Positions 7,861-17,737 of a stretch of DNA of 64,000 bases are shown piece after piece (positions within the stretch are counted from its first letter, which is position 1; each line of letters starts with the position of its first letter). A model generated the notes under the pieces. The model saw only the letters and a list, made by a program, of their open reading frames with translations. It was not told the DNA's origin and searched no databases. The DNA is from Aquabacterium fontiphilum. GTDB lineage: Bacteria; Pseudomonadota; Gammaproteobacteria; Burkholderiales; Burkholderiaceae_C. The position numbers and the translations under genes were made by a program. The DNA is taken from assembly GCF_009909205.1 (NCBI RefSeq), contig NZ_JAAAPN010000004.1, positions 186,001 to 250,000 on the forward strand, in the 5' to 3' direction.

Positions 7861-8975
7861 GCGCCCCCTCCGGTGGTCTGGGCGGTGGGCGGCACCTGCT
7901 TGCGCGAGGCGGGCGCGGGCCACAGGCCTGTCGGGCGCCACAGCATGATGAGGATCATGGCGCTGGCCACCAGCAACTGGCGCAGGATGGCGGCATCCAG
8001 GCGGCCATCGGTCATGGCCTGCAGCGGCCCGGCCACATGGCGCAACACCTCGGGCAGCGCAGCCAGCAGGAAGGCGCCAAGGATCACCCCGGGAATGTGG
8101 CCCAGGCCGCCCAGCACCACCATGGCCACGACCATGATGGACTCATGCAGGCTGAAGGATTCAGGCGAGACAAAGCCCTGGAACGACGCGAACAGCACGC
8201 CCGACACCCCGCCGAACGTGGCACCGAGGCCGAAAGCCAACAGCTTGATATTGCGCGTGTTCAGCCCCATGGCCTTGGCGGCGATCTCGTCTTCGCGCAC
8301 GGCCATCCAGGCCCGGCCCAGCCGAGAGTCCTGCAGGCGCTGGCAGATCACCACGGCCACCACCACCACGGCCAGGAACAGGTAGTAATAGAGCGTGACC
8401 GAAGGCAGCGTGAAGCCGCCGATGTGCCAGGGCTCGCCCAGGCTGACACCGGCGATCGAGATGGGCTCGATCTGGCTGACCCCCTTGGGGCCGTTGGTGA
8501 TGTTGACCGGGGCGTCCAGGTTATTGAGGAAGACGCGGATGATCTCGCCAAAGCCGAGCGTGACGATGGCCAGGTAATCGCCGCGCAGCTTGAGCGTGGG
8601 CGTGCCCAGCAGCACGCCGGCGAGCGCCGCCAGCCCGGCACCCAGCGGGATGACCAGCCACACCGGCGTGTGCAGCCCATCCGGGAAGGCCGCGGCAATG
8701 GCCGGAAAGTTCTCGACCAGATGCGGCGAGGCCAGCAGCGCAAACAGGTAGGCGCCCACGGCGTAGAAGGCGATGTAGCCGAGGTCGAGCAGGCCGGCAA
8801 AGCCCACGACGATGTTCAGCCCCAGCGCCAGCAGGATGTAGAGCAGCGCAATGTCGAGGATGCGGATCCACGCTTCGCCGACGCCGGCCACCTGCATCAG
8901 CAGCGGCAGCACCAGCAGCCCCGCAGCGCTGGCGATGAACACGGGCAGTTTCTGAGCAGCCATGTTGCGGTTCAT
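7857..8975 (-). CDS. livM: Branched-chain amino acid ABC transporter permease LivM
   Basis: Inner-membrane permease of 372 residues with eight or more hydrophobic segments. The N-terminal LALGLNIVVGFAGLLDLGYIAFYAVGAY region is the LivM hallmark. A cytoplasmic loop carries AWMAVREDEIAAKAMGLNT, the EAA-like coupling motif that contacts the ATPases. The stop overlaps the livG start. It begins 11 bases after livH. Confidence 0.95.
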   Translation of the reverse strand: MNRNMAAQKLPVFIASAAGLLVLPLLMQVAGVGEAWIRILDIALLYILLALGLNIVVGFAGLLDLGYIAFYAVGAYLFALLASPHLVENFPAIAAAFPDGLHTPVWLVIPLGAGLAALAGVLLGTPTLKLRGDYLAIVTLGFGEIIRVFLNNLDAPVNITNGPKGVSQIEPISIAGVSLGEPWHIGGFTLPSVTLYYYLFLAVVVVAVVICQRLQDSRLGRAWMAVREDEIAAKAMGLNTRNIKLLAFGLGATFGGVSGVLFASFQGFVSPESFSLHESIMVVAMVVLGGLGHIPGVILGAFLLAALPEVLRHVAGPLQAMTDGRLDAAILRQLLVASAMILIMLWRPTGLWPAPASRKQVPPTAQTTGGGA

Positions 8976-8986
8976 GCGCGGGCTCC

Positions 8987-9910
8987 TCAGGCACGGTCGG
9001 CCACACGCTCACCCAGCAGGCCCTGGGGGCGCAGCGTGAGGATGAGGATGAGCACGGCAAAGGCGAAGATGTCCTGATAGTGGCTGCCCAGCACGCCGCC
9101 GGTCAGGTCGCCGATGTAGCCCGCGCCCATGGCTTCGATGATGCCCAGCAGCACGCCGCCCAGCATGGCCCCGGGCAAGTTGCCGATGCCGCCGAACACT
9201 GCGGCCGTGAAGGCCTTGATGCCTGGCAGGAAACCCATGGTGTGCTGCACCGAGCCATAGTTGGCGGCCCACATCACGCCGGCCAGCGCCGCCAGCGCCG
9301 CGCCAATGGCAAAGGTGGCTGCGATCACCAGATCGGGCCGCACGCCCATGAGCTGCGCCACACGCGGGTTCTCGGCCGTGGCCCGCATCGCCCGGCCCAG
9401 CCGTGTGCCGTTGATCAGCAGCATCAGGCCAGCCAGCGTCATGGCCGTCACACCGATGATCAGGATCTGAACCAGATTGATCGTCGCGCCCATGACCTCG
9501 TAAGGCTCGTCGTCCAACAGGATGGGATAGGGTTTGTAGTCGGGCTTCCAGATGATCATGGCCAGCGTCTGCAGCAGCAGCGAGATGCCCATGGCCGTGA
9601 TCAGCGGCGCCAGGCGTGGCGCGTTGCGCAGGGGCCGGTAGGCCAGGCGCTCGATCACCACACTGAGCGTCATGCACACGGCCATGGCCGCCAGCAGCGA
9701 GAGGCTCAGCAGCATCCACCCCGGCCAGCCCGTGTCGCCCAGCAGGGTGACCACCGTCCAGCTCACGAGGGCACCCACCATCAATATCTCGCCATGGGCG
9801 AAGTTGATGAGGTTGATGATGCCGTAGACCATCGTGTAGCCCAGGGCGACGAGCGCATACATGCTGCCCAGCACCAGGCCGTTGATGAGTTGTTGGATGA
9901 AGACGTCCAT
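8987..9910 (-). CDS. livH: Branched-chain amino acid ABC transporter permease LivH
   Basis: First gene of the livHMGF operon, 307 residues. The start MDVFIQQLINGLVLGSMYALVALGYTMVYG is classic LivH, and the coupling motif GRAMRATAENPRVAQLMGV is present mid-protein. No periplasmic binding protein (livK) gene is adjacent, so the specificity subunit must be encoded elsewhere. A factor-independent terminator for the upstream aldehyde dehydrogenase ends 16 bases before this start, leaving little room for a separate promoter. Expression may use a promoter overlapping the hairpin or rely on read-through. Confidence 0.95.
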   Translation of the reverse strand: MDVFIQQLINGLVLGSMYALVALGYTMVYGIINLINFAHGEILMVGALVSWTVVTLLGDTGWPGWMLLSLSLLAAMAVCMTLSVVIERLAYRPLRNAPRLAPLITAMGISLLLQTLAMIIWKPDYKPYPILLDDEPYEVMGATINLVQILIIGVTAMTLAGLMLLINGTRLGRAMRATAENPRVAQLMGVRPDLVIAATFAIGAALAALAGVMWAANYGSVQHTMGFLPGIKAFTAAVFGGIGNLPGAMLGGVLLGIIEAMGAGYIGDLTGGVLGSHYQDIFAFAVLILILTLRPQGLLGERVADRA

Positions 9911-9925
9911 GACCGCAACGGATGC

Positions 9926-9961
9926 AAAAAGCCCGCCAAGTGGTCAAGCCAGTCGGCGGGC
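9926..9961 (-). terminator. Rho-independent terminator after the aldehyde dehydrogenase
   Basis: Read leftwards, a seven-base GC stem (GCCCGCC ... GGCGGGC, 9931-9937 with 9955-9961) is followed by TTTTT at 9930-9926. It ends aldehyde dehydrogenase transcripts about 50 bases after that gene and lies just ahead of livH. Confidence 0.75.
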
Positions 9962-10010
9962 CGTGGAAGATCAGGCGCCCGGATTATCGGTCATCCAGAC
10001 CGCCCGCTCG

Positions 10011-11480
10011 TCACAGAGAGGGCAGTCTCAGGGAATCCACTGTCCAGCGGATGAGCTTTTGCTTGAAGCCGGTGTAGGGCGGGAAGAACAGCTTGGCCAC
10101 CATGATGGGGCCCGACTTGAGCACAGCGCGCTCGTGCGAGAAGGCCTTGAAGCCGAACTCGCCGTGGGCGCTGCCGATCCCTGAGTTGTTGACGCCGCCA
10201 AACGGCAGGTTGCCATGGGCGTAGTGCAACACGCAATGGTTGATGGCCACGCCACCCGAGCTGGTCTGGGCCAGGATGCGGCGCGTGCGTGCGTTGTCGG
10301 TGCTGAAGATGTACAGCGCCAGCGGCTTGGGCTGGGCGTTGATCTCGCGCACCACGTCATCGAGGTTGCGATAGCTCAGCACCGGCAGCACCGGGCCGAA
10401 GATCTCCTCGCTCATGATGCTGGCGTCGGGCGCGACCTGGTCGATCAGGGTGGGCGCAATGTAGCAGCTCGACACATCCACCTCACCGCCCATCAGCACG
10501 CGGGCGCCCTTCTGGCGGGCGTCATCGAGCAGGCCGGCAATGCGCTGGGTGTGACGCTGGTTGATCACGCGGGTCAGATCGGGGCTGCTGCGCTGGGCCT
10601 GGGCCGTGTTGCCGTAGCGGGCCTCCAGCGCCTTGCGGCATTCGGCCACGAAACGGTCCTTGACCGATTCATGCACATACAAGTGATCGGGCGCGACGCA
10701 GATCTGACCGCAGTTGGTGAACTTGCCCCACATCAGCGTCTCAGCGGCGAGCTTGATGTTGGCCGTCTCGTCAACAATGACGGGCGACTTGCCACCCAAC
10801 TCGAGCGTGACGCTGGTCAGGTGCTTGGCGGCGGCAGCCATCACCACCTTGCCCACAGCCGGCGAGCCGGTGAAGAAGATGTGATCGAAAGGCAGTTCCA
10901 GCAATGCCGTCGAGGTGGGCAGCGAGCCTTCGAACAGCGCCACCTCGTTGGGCGAGAACACCTTGGCAATCACCTCGGCCATCACGGCGCTGACGGCGGG
11001 CGTCATCTCCGACGGTTTGAGGATGGCCGTGTTGCCCGCAGCCAGAGCCGACACGAGCGGGCCAAAGCACAGGTTGAGCGGGAAGTTCCACGGCGCCACG
11101 ATCAGCACACGGCCACGCGGCTGGTACTCGATCCAGGCCTGGGTGCCCATGGTCGTGACCGTCGCGCTCACGCGGCGGGGCTGCGCCCACTTCTTCAGAT
11201 TGGCAATCGCGTGGCGGATTTCGTCAAGCACCGGCATGAACTCGGTGCCTTCGACCTCGGCGCTGGGTTTGCGGTAATCCTTGGCAAAGGCCGCATAGAA
11301 ATCCTCGCGGCGTGCGAGCATGGCTTCGCGCAGCTTCTTGAGGCGCGCGATGCGCTCGGCCACGGTGGATTCACGCCAGGCCAGGGCCGTGGCAAGCTGG
11401 GCGTCAAAGACGCGCCGGATCTCGGCAGGATCGGACTCACCGGTCTGGTGGTCCACCACGTGCATCATGGGACGGTTCAT
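10011..11480 (-). CDS. Aldehyde dehydrogenase (ALDH3/coniferyl aldehyde dehydrogenase type)
   Basis: NAD(P)-dependent oxidation of an aldehyde to an acid, 489 residues. The catalytic Glu lies in TLELGGKSPVIV and the catalytic Cys in NCGQICVAPDHLYVH. The cofactor loop FFTGSPAVGKVV and substrate-channel APWNFPLNLCFGPL are present. The absence of a long N-terminal extension and the end FFPPYTGFKQKLIRW are ALDH3/CalB-like, so coniferyl or fatty aldehyde is a likely substrate. A GGAGA box precedes ATG 11480. It is divergent from the S4-domain gene. Confidence 0.93.
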   Translation of the reverse strand: MNRPMMHVVDHQTGESDPAEIRRVFDAQLATALAWRESTVAERIARLKKLREAMLARREDFYAAFAKDYRKPSAEVEGTEFMPVLDEIRHAIANLKKWAQPRRVSATVTTMGTQAWIEYQPRGRVLIVAPWNFPLNLCFGPLVSALAAGNTAILKPSEMTPAVSAVMAEVIAKVFSPNEVALFEGSLPTSTALLELPFDHIFFTGSPAVGKVVMAAAAKHLTSVTLELGGKSPVIVDETANIKLAAETLMWGKFTNCGQICVAPDHLYVHESVKDRFVAECRKALEARYGNTAQAQRSSPDLTRVINQRHTQRIAGLLDDARQKGARVLMGGEVDVSSCYIAPTLIDQVAPDASIMSEEIFGPVLPVLSYRNLDDVVREINAQPKPLALYIFSTDNARTRRILAQTSSGGVAINHCVLHYAHGNLPFGGVNNSGIGSAHGEFGFKAFSHERAVLKSGPIMVAKLFFPPYTGFKQKLIRWTVDSLRLPSL

Positions 11481-11646
11481 GCTGGGTCTCCGTTGCTATC
11501 CTGGGGACAATCCGGCCCCATCGCGGCGTCACAGACAATATCTGACGACGCGCTTATTCACAATACCGCGATTGTGCACCGGTCGGGCGTTTGCTGCTCG
11601 CCTGCCGTCCATTGAGCAACGCCACCTTTTGCCTGTCAATCCAATC

Positions 11647-11880
11647 ATGTCCCAGCCTGCCGCCATGCCGTTCGCCCTGCGGGGCGAGTTCATCACCCTC
11701 GACAAGCTGCTCAAGGCCTGCGGCCTGGCCGACAGCGGCGGCATCGCCAAGCTGATGGTCGCTGACGGCCTGGTCACGGTCGACGGCCAGATCGAAACGC
11801 GCAAGACAGCCAAGATTCGCGCGGGCCAGACCGTGGTGTGCCAGGGTCAGGTCATCCAGGTCGAAGTTGCACCAAATTGA
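11647..11880 (+). CDS. Small S4-domain RNA-binding protein (YbcJ-like)
   Basis: A 77-residue protein made of one S4 fold. ITLDKLLKACGLADSGGIAKLMVADGLVTVDGQ matches the S4 consensus, including the GLVTVDG turn, and RAGQTV follows. ATG 11647 is preferred; ATG 11665 is an alternative. Relatives bind structured RNA, possibly rRNA. A 166-base region separates it from the divergent aldehyde dehydrogenase. Confidence 0.88.
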   Translation: MSQPAAMPFALRGEFITLDKLLKACGLADSGGIAKLMVADGLVTVDGQIETRKTAKIRAGQTVVCQGQVIQVEVAPN

Positions 11881-11968
11881 CACAGGGATTGACCCATTCA
11901 GACTCAGGGTTTTCTCGGGCAGCATGACCCCGCGCCCCACAAGGGCGTGTCTACCCGGAGCCCCCGCC

Positions 11969-13612
11969 ATGAACATCTACGAGCAGGACCTGCCCAAGAA
12001 CCCCGCCAACCACGTTGCCATCAGCCCCCTGTCCTTCCTGGAACGGGCGGCACTGGTCTACCCCAACCGCCTGGCCGTCGTGCACGGCAGCCTGCGCCAG
12101 ACCTGGGGCCAGACCTACGCCCGTTGTCGGCAACTGGCCCACGCGCTGCAGCAGCGCGGCATCGGGCTAGGCGACACGGTGGCAGTGATGCTGCCCAACA
12201 CGCCGCCCATGGTCGAAGCGCACTTCGGCGTGCCCATGGCCGGCGCCGTGCTCAACACGCTGAACACCCGGCTCGATGCCGAGGCAATCGCCTTCATGCT
12301 CGACCATGGCGAGGCCAAGGCCGTGATCGTGGACCCGGAGTTTGCCAAGGTCATGGCCAAAGCCCTGAGCCTGCGCACGCGCACCGAACCCGTGCTGGTG
12401 ATCGACGCCGAGGACGCGCTCTACAGCGGCGAGCCGCAGCGCATCGGCACGCTGACCTACGAGGAACTGCTCGGCAGCGGCGCGCCCGATTTCGCATGGC
12501 AGATGCCGGCCGACGAATGGCAGGCCATCAGCCTGAACTACACCTCGGGCACCACTGGCAACCCCAAGGGGGTGGTCTACCACCACCGCGGCGCGGCCAT
12601 GAACGCCACCTCCAACATCCTGGAGTGGGACATGCCCAAGCACGCCACCTACCTGTGGACGCTGCCGATGTTCCACTGCAATGGCTGGTGCTTCCCCTGG
12701 ACGGTGGCCGCGCGGGCCGGTGTCAACGTCTGCCTGCGTCGGGTCGACCCCAAGGCCATTTTCGATGCCATCCGCGAACACGGCGTGACCCACTACTGCG
12801 GCGCACCCATCGTGCACGCGTCACTGCTGGCCGCGCCAGCCGACTTCCGCCATGGCATACCGCGCGGCATCAAGGCCATGGTGGCGGGTGCGGCGCCACC
12901 GGCGTCGATGATCGAAGGCATGGAGCAGATGGGCTTCGACCTCACCCATGTCTACGGTCTGACCGAGGTCTACGGCCCGGCAGCGGCCTGCGCCAAACAC
13001 CCGGAATGGGATGCACTGGACATTGGCGAGCGGGCCCGGCTGAACGCCCGCCAGGGCGTGCCCTATCACCTGCAGCAGGCCGTGACCGTGCTGGATCCGA
13101 TCACGATGCAGCCCGTGCCGGCCGACGGCGAGACCATGGGCGAGATCATGTTCCGCGGCAACATCGCGATGAAGGGTTACCTCAAGAACGCCAAGGCCAC
13201 CCAGGAGGCCTTCGCAGGCGGCTGGTTCCACACTGGCGATCTGGGCGTGCTCTACCCCGATGGCTACGTGAAGATCAAGGACCGCAGCAAGGACATCATC
13301 ATCTCGGGCGGCGAGAACATCTCGTCCATCGAGGTGGAAGACGTGCTGTACCGCCACCCGGCTGTGATGGCCGCCGCAGTCGTGGCCAAGCCCGATGCCA
13401 AGTGGGGCGAAACGCCTTGCGCCTTCATCGAGCTGAAAGCCGGCGCCCAAGTCACCGCCGAAGACATCATTGCACACTGCCGCCAGCACATGGCCGGCTT
13501 CAAGATCCCGCGCGCGGTGGTCTTCGGCGAGCTGCCCAAGACGTCGACCGGCAAGATCCAGAAGTTCGAGTTGCGCAAGAAGGCGGGCTCGGCCCAGGCC
13601 ATCGACGTCTGA
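11969..13612 (+). CDS. AMP-forming acyl-CoA synthetase (medium/long-chain or DmdB-like)
   Basis: Activates a carboxylic acid to its CoA thioester via an acyl-adenylate; 547 residues. The P-loop-like motif YTSGTTGNPKGVVYHHRG lies near residue 190, and MFHCNGWCFPWTVAARAG resembles DmdB and plant AAE-type ligases. The adenylate motif WFHTGDLG and the C-terminal catalytic lysine region KTSTGKIQKFELRKKA are intact. ATG 11969 (MNIYEQDLPKNPANH) matches the family start. Chain-length preference cannot be read from sequence; methylmercaptopropionate is one possibility. Confidence 0.92.
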   Translation: MNIYEQDLPKNPANHVAISPLSFLERAALVYPNRLAVVHGSLRQTWGQTYARCRQLAHALQQRGIGLGDTVAVMLPNTPPMVEAHFGVPMAGAVLNTLNTRLDAEAIAFMLDHGEAKAVIVDPEFAKVMAKALSLRTRTEPVLVIDAEDALYSGEPQRIGTLTYEELLGSGAPDFAWQMPADEWQAISLNYTSGTTGNPKGVVYHHRGAAMNATSNILEWDMPKHATYLWTLPMFHCNGWCFPWTVAARAGVNVCLRRVDPKAIFDAIREHGVTHYCGAPIVHASLLAAPADFRHGIPRGIKAMVAGAAPPASMIEGMEQMGFDLTHVYGLTEVYGPAAACAKHPEWDALDIGERARLNARQGVPYHLQQAVTVLDPITMQPVPADGETMGEIMFRGNIAMKGYLKNAKATQEAFAGGWFHTGDLGVLYPDGYVKIKDRSKDIIISGGENISSIEVEDVLYRHPAVMAAAVVAKPDAKWGETPCAFIELKAGAQVTAEDIIAHCRQHMAGFKIPRAVVFGELPKTSTGKIQKFELRKKAGSAQAIDV

Positions 13613-13796
13613 TCGCGGCCGGGTGAGCCGAACGGCGTGATCGGAGGATGTTCCCCGGTCACGCAACGGACACACAACTTTCGGGTCGGGACATGTAACA
13701 TATTGTTCCGTGCTCCACGTGAGAAGGCACCCACTCGGGCCACACGCCCGGCGAGGCAGAAAATCAACCGCCGCCCGCTGTTCGGAGCCCGACTGC

Positions 13797-16160
13797 ATGC
13801 CCGCTGCCCCCCTCCCGCCGGACGAACTCGCCCGTCTGTCCGTGCTGCGTGACCTGGATCTGCCCGAGCAGACCACCGACCCCGCCCTGCAACGCCTCAC
13901 GCATCTGGCCGGCACGGTGCTGGGCGTGCCCATCTGTCTGGTCTCTGCCGTGGGCGAGTCCGAGATCTGGTTCCCGGGCCGCTGCGGGCTGGACGCCGCA
14001 CCCTGGCCGCGGGCGCAAAGCTTCTGCGCCCACGTGGTGTCATCGGGCTTGCCTGTGGTCGCCACCGACTTGCGGCTGGACGAACGCTTTGCCGACAACG
14101 AGCGGGTGGTGAGCCACCTGCCGCCCTTGCGCTTCTATGCAGGCGCCCCGATTCGTGTGCAAAGCCAGGTCATCGCGACGCTGTGCGTGATGGACCAACG
14201 CCCTCGCCCTGACTTCGACGCGGCCCGGCTCGCGCTGCTGATGCATTTCAGCGCCCTGGTGGGCGACCTGCTGCAGGCGCGACTGGCCGCGCGTCAAGGC
14301 GCACAGGAGGGCGCGCTGTTGCGTGATGCGCCCATGGGGGCGCTGACCTGGCAGGTCGGGCGCGATGGCCTGCAGATCGACACCCTGTCGGCCAACCTTG
14401 ACGGGGTGTTGGGCGAGAGCCGGGTGGCCGCGCTGCGGGCTGGGCAAAGCCTGGCCTCGCTGGTGCACCCGGACGACGCAGACACGGTGCACACGGGACT
14501 GAGCAGCCACCTGCATGGCGGTGTCGATCGACTGGACCTGCAGTACCGTCTAGTTACCGAGGGCCATCGACCGCGCTGGATCCAGCAGATCACGCATGCC
14601 GAGCGCGACACCTTTGGACAGCTGCAGCGGGTTCGTGGCTATGTGTTCGACGTGAGCCGACACAAGCAGGCCGAGTCGGTGGTCGAGGCCACGCGGGAGC
14701 GGCTGTACCTCGCGCTGGAATCGGCGCGCATGGGCACCTGGGACCTGAACTACGCCACCCAGGAACGCACCATCAACACGCGCGCTGCGGCCATCCTGGG
14801 TCTGCGCGAAGACGAACTGGAGCACAACAACGTCACGTGGCTGGACAACGTCCACCCTTATGACCGTCCCAAGATCGACGAGGCCATCCAGGCCTACCGA
14901 GAGGGCCGCACCGACGTCATCGCCACCGAGTACCGCATCCGCCACAAGCGCGGCCACTACATCTGGGTGCAGAGCTTCGGGCGCACACTCGAGCGCGACG
15001 TCAACGGGCGCCCGCGCCGCGTCGTGGGCACGCTGATCGACATCACCGATGCCAAGCAGCAAGAGACCGTGCGCCACCGGCAACGTCAGCTGCTGGACCT
15101 GCTCAATCAGGCCCAGACCGCCTTCTTGCTCAAGCGCAATGCGCACGACGCCTGCGAGGCGCTGTTCCGCCCGCTGCTGCGCATCAGCGAATGCAGCTTC
15201 GGTTTCATCGGCATCGTGCAGCAGCGACCGGATGGTCAGATCGGCCTGTCCCTGCCCAGCGTGTCCGACGATGTCGATCCGTCCGTCAGCGAACTGCCAG
15301 ATCTGAACAACCTCTTTGGTCAGGTGGTGCGCGACAACCAGCAGTTCACAGCCAACCACCCGCCGGCGCGGCATGGCTCGAACGCCTTGCCGGCGGGCTT
15401 TCCCGCGCTGCAAAACTTTCTCGGCCTGCCCATCCGCTTTGACAACCGTGTCGTGGGCATGATCGGGCTGGGCAACCGCGCTGACGGCTTCGACGAGCAG
15501 CTTGTGCAGCTGCTGGAGCCGCTGGTGGTGTCGCTGGGCACGCTGTTCCATGCCCGCGAGCTGGAGGCCGCACGCGTCAAGGCCGAAGAAGAGCTGGTGC
15601 GACTGGCCTCGCGCGACGCGCTCACCGGTCTGGTCAACCGGCGCCAGTTTTTCGAGGTGGCCGAGGCGGTGCTCGCGCAGACACGGCGCTATGGCAGCCC
15701 CATGACGGTGGCGCTGCTGGATCTGGACCACTTCAAGCACATCAACGACACCCATGGCCACGCGGCCGGCGATGCTGTGCTCAAGGCGTTTGCAGAGGTC
15801 CTGCACTGCAGCTTGCGGGACTCGGACACCCCTGCACGCATCGGCGGTGAAGAGTTCGCCGTGCTGCTGACCTCGACGCCGCTGGTGGAAGCGCTCACCG
15901 CGCTCGAGCGCATTCGCCAGACGCTGCAGGACAACCCGATCGTGGTCGGAGGACAGCGGATTGCGGCCACCGTCAGCATTGGCGCCGTGCAGTGGAACCC
16001 CGCGCATTTCGATGTGGACGCCATGCTGGCCCATGCCGATGCCGCGCTGTATGCCGCCAAGCGGGCCGGACGCAACCGCGTGCAGCTCTACCACCATGAC
16101 CTGCCGGGCGCAGATGATGCACCGCCAACCACGCTGCGCGCAGCAAACGACGCAGCTTGA
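13797..16160 (+). CDS. GAF-PAS-PAS-GAF-GGDEF diguanylate cyclase
   Basis: Predicted c-di-GMP synthase of 787 residues with no membrane segment. An N-terminal GAF (about 15-160, with FCAHVVSSGLPVVATDLRLDERFADN) is followed by a PAS-like region (175-280), a PAS_3 domain (295-415, with WVQSFGRTLERDVNGRPRRVVGTLIDIT), a second GAF (430-600) and GGDEF (610-770). The active site is GGEEF at 683-687, which is catalytically competent. An RxxD inhibitory site (RDSD) lies five residues ahead, so product inhibition is expected. ATG 13797 is preferred over a GTG at 13710. The malonyl-CoA-synthetase-like gene follows after 14 bases. Confidence 0.93.
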   Translation: MPAAPLPPDELARLSVLRDLDLPEQTTDPALQRLTHLAGTVLGVPICLVSAVGESEIWFPGRCGLDAAPWPRAQSFCAHVVSSGLPVVATDLRLDERFADNERVVSHLPPLRFYAGAPIRVQSQVIATLCVMDQRPRPDFDAARLALLMHFSALVGDLLQARLAARQGAQEGALLRDAPMGALTWQVGRDGLQIDTLSANLDGVLGESRVAALRAGQSLASLVHPDDADTVHTGLSSHLHGGVDRLDLQYRLVTEGHRPRWIQQITHAERDTFGQLQRVRGYVFDVSRHKQAESVVEATRERLYLALESARMGTWDLNYATQERTINTRAAAILGLREDELEHNNVTWLDNVHPYDRPKIDEAIQAYREGRTDVIATEYRIRHKRGHYIWVQSFGRTLERDVNGRPRRVVGTLIDITDAKQQETVRHRQRQLLDLLNQAQTAFLLKRNAHDACEALFRPLLRISECSFGFIGIVQQRPDGQIGLSLPSVSDDVDPSVSELPDLNNLFGQVVRDNQQFTANHPPARHGSNALPAGFPALQNFLGLPIRFDNRVVGMIGLGNRADGFDEQLVQLLEPLVVSLGTLFHARELEAARVKAEEELVRLASRDALTGLVNRRQFFEVAEAVLAQTRRYGSPMTVALLDLDHFKHINDTHGHAAGDAVLKAFAEVLHCSLRDSDTPARIGGEEFAVLLTSTPLVEALTALERIRQTLQDNPIVVGGQRIAATVSIGAVQWNPAHFDVDAMLAHADAALYAAKRAGRNRVQLYHHDLPGADDAPPTTLRAANDAA

Positions 16161-16174
16161 GTTACCGTTATGGG

Positions 16175-17737
16175 ATGAACCTGTTTGCTGCTCTGCAGGC
16201 TGCCTGGCCTGCACACCGAGATGACGCGGCCATCGTCACCGACGATGGCCTGACCTACACCTGGCGCGACCTGGATCGCGGCACCGCCATGCTGGCCAAC
16301 CTGTTGGGCAGCCTGCACCTGCAAGGGGTGGACGACCGACCGCCTGTGGTCGCCGCGCACGTGGACAAATCGGTCGAGGCGCTGATGCTGTACCTGGCTG
16401 CGCTGCGCGCCGGCTGCGTCTACCTGCCGCTGAACCCGGCCTATCGCGCCAGCGAGCTGGAGCACTTCATCACCGACGCACAGCCCTCGGTGCTGGTGTG
16501 TCGACCAGAAGATCAGGAGTGGGTGATCCCCCTGGCGGCCCATGGCGGCGTCGAGCACCTGTTCACGCTGGGCCAGGCACGCACGGGCAGCCTGCTGGGG
16601 CACGCCGCGCTGCACAGCGATGTGCACGACACCGTGGCGCGCCGCGGCAGCGATCTGGCGGCCATCCTCTACACCTCGGGCACCACCGGGCGCAGCAAGG
16701 GCGCCATGCTCACCCACGGCAACCTGTGGAGCAACGCGCGCACGCTGCTGCAACACTGGGACTGGCGGCAGGATGACTGCCTGATCCACGCGCTGCCCAT
16801 CTTCCACATCCACGGGCTGTTCGTGGCTGTGCATTGCAGCCTGCTGGCCGGCACGCCCATGCGCTGGCTGCAGCGTTTCGACGCGGCCCAGGTGCTGGCG
16901 CAGATGCAGGCTGAAGCCGGCCCACCGGCCACCGTGTTCATGGGCGTGCCGACCATGTACGTGCGCCTGCTGGCCGAAGGCGGACTGACGCCCGAGGCGG
17001 CTGCGCGCATGCGGCTGTTCATCTCGGGATCGGCGCCCTTGCTGCCTGCCACAGGCGAGGCCTTCGCACAGCGCACGGGCCACACCATCCTCGAACGCTA
17101 CGGCATGAGCGAAACCGGCATGCTGTGTTCCAACCCCTGCCGCCCCGCCGAAGGCGACCGCCGCATCGGCAGCGTGGGCCGTGCGCTGCCCGGCGTGGGC
17201 GTGCGCGTGGTCAACGAGTCGGGCGCGGTGCTGCCCGCAGAGCAGGCCGGCCAGGTCGAGGTCAGCGGGCCCAACGTGTTCGTGGGCTACCTCGGGCTTC
17301 CAGACAAGACGGCCGAGTCGTTCACCGACGACGGCTGGTTCCGCACGGGCGACGTCGGCCGCCTCGATGCCGATGGCTACCTGCACCTGGTGGGTCGCGC
17401 CAAGGACCTCATCATCAGCGGCGGCTTCAATGTGTACCCCGCCGAAGTGGAAGGCCTGATCGATCGCCTGCCCGATGTGCAGGAATCGGCCGTGGTGGGT
17501 GCGCCCCACCCGGACTTCGGCGAAGGCGTGGTGGCCGTGGTCGTCACCCATAGCGGGCAGACGCTGGACGAGCACGGCGCCATCGCCCAACTCAAGGCCA
17601 CCCTGGCCGGCTACAAGGTGCCCAAGCGCATCCTCACGGTGGCCGAACTACCGCGCAACGCCATGGGCAAGGTGCAGAAGAACCTGCTGCGCGCGCAGTT
17701 TGGCGGGCTGTTTCAGACCGAGCAGGAGGCCGCATGA
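16175..17737 (+). CDS. Malonyl-CoA synthetase-like AMP-forming ligase
   Basis: Acyl-adenylate ligase of 520 residues closest by eye to MatB/ACSF3. ALPIFHIHGLFVAVHCSLLAG is characteristic of malonate-activating members. LYTSGTTGRSKGAMLTHGN is the nucleotide loop, RYGMSETGM the adenine motif, WFRTGDVG the hinge region and LPRNAMGKVQKNLLR holds the C-terminal lysine. ATG 16175 (MNLFAALQAAWPAH) is preferred over TTG 16157. The stop overlaps the next gene as ATGA. No malonate decarboxylase or transporter is nearby. Confidence 0.87.
   Translation: MNLFAALQAAWPAHRDDAAIVTDDGLTYTWRDLDRGTAMLANLLGSLHLQGVDDRPPVVAAHVDKSVEALMLYLAALRAGCVYLPLNPAYRASELEHFITDAQPSVLVCRPEDQEWVIPLAAHGGVEHLFTLGQARTGSLLGHAALHSDVHDTVARRGSDLAAILYTSGTTGRSKGAMLTHGNLWSNARTLLQHWDWRQDDCLIHALPIFHIHGLFVAVHCSLLAGTPMRWLQRFDAAQVLAQMQAEAGPPATVFMGVPTMYVRLLAEGGLTPEAAARMRLFISGSAPLLPATGEAFAQRTGHTILERYGMSETGMLCSNPCRPAEGDRRIGSVGRALPGVGVRVVNESGAVLPAEQAGQVEVSGPNVFVGYLGLPDKTAESFTDDGWFRTGDVGRLDADGYLHLVGRAKDLIISGGFNVYPAEVEGLIDRLPDVQESAVVGAPHPDFGEGVVAVVVTHSGQTLDEHGAIAQLKATLAGYKVPKRILTVAELPRNAMGKVQKNLLRAQFGGLFQTEQEAA

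Noticed and set aside
11947..13626. 559-codon alternate plus-strand frame
   Set aside because: It is a +2 shadow of the acyl-CoA ligase, whose motifs are all in the other frame.
12821..17590. Long open frames on the minus strand opposite the acyl-CoA ligase, GGDEF and malonyl-CoA-synthetase-like genes
   Set aside because: They are shadows of well-supported plus-strand genes with clear domains; their translations are Arg/His/Gly-rich and match no family.
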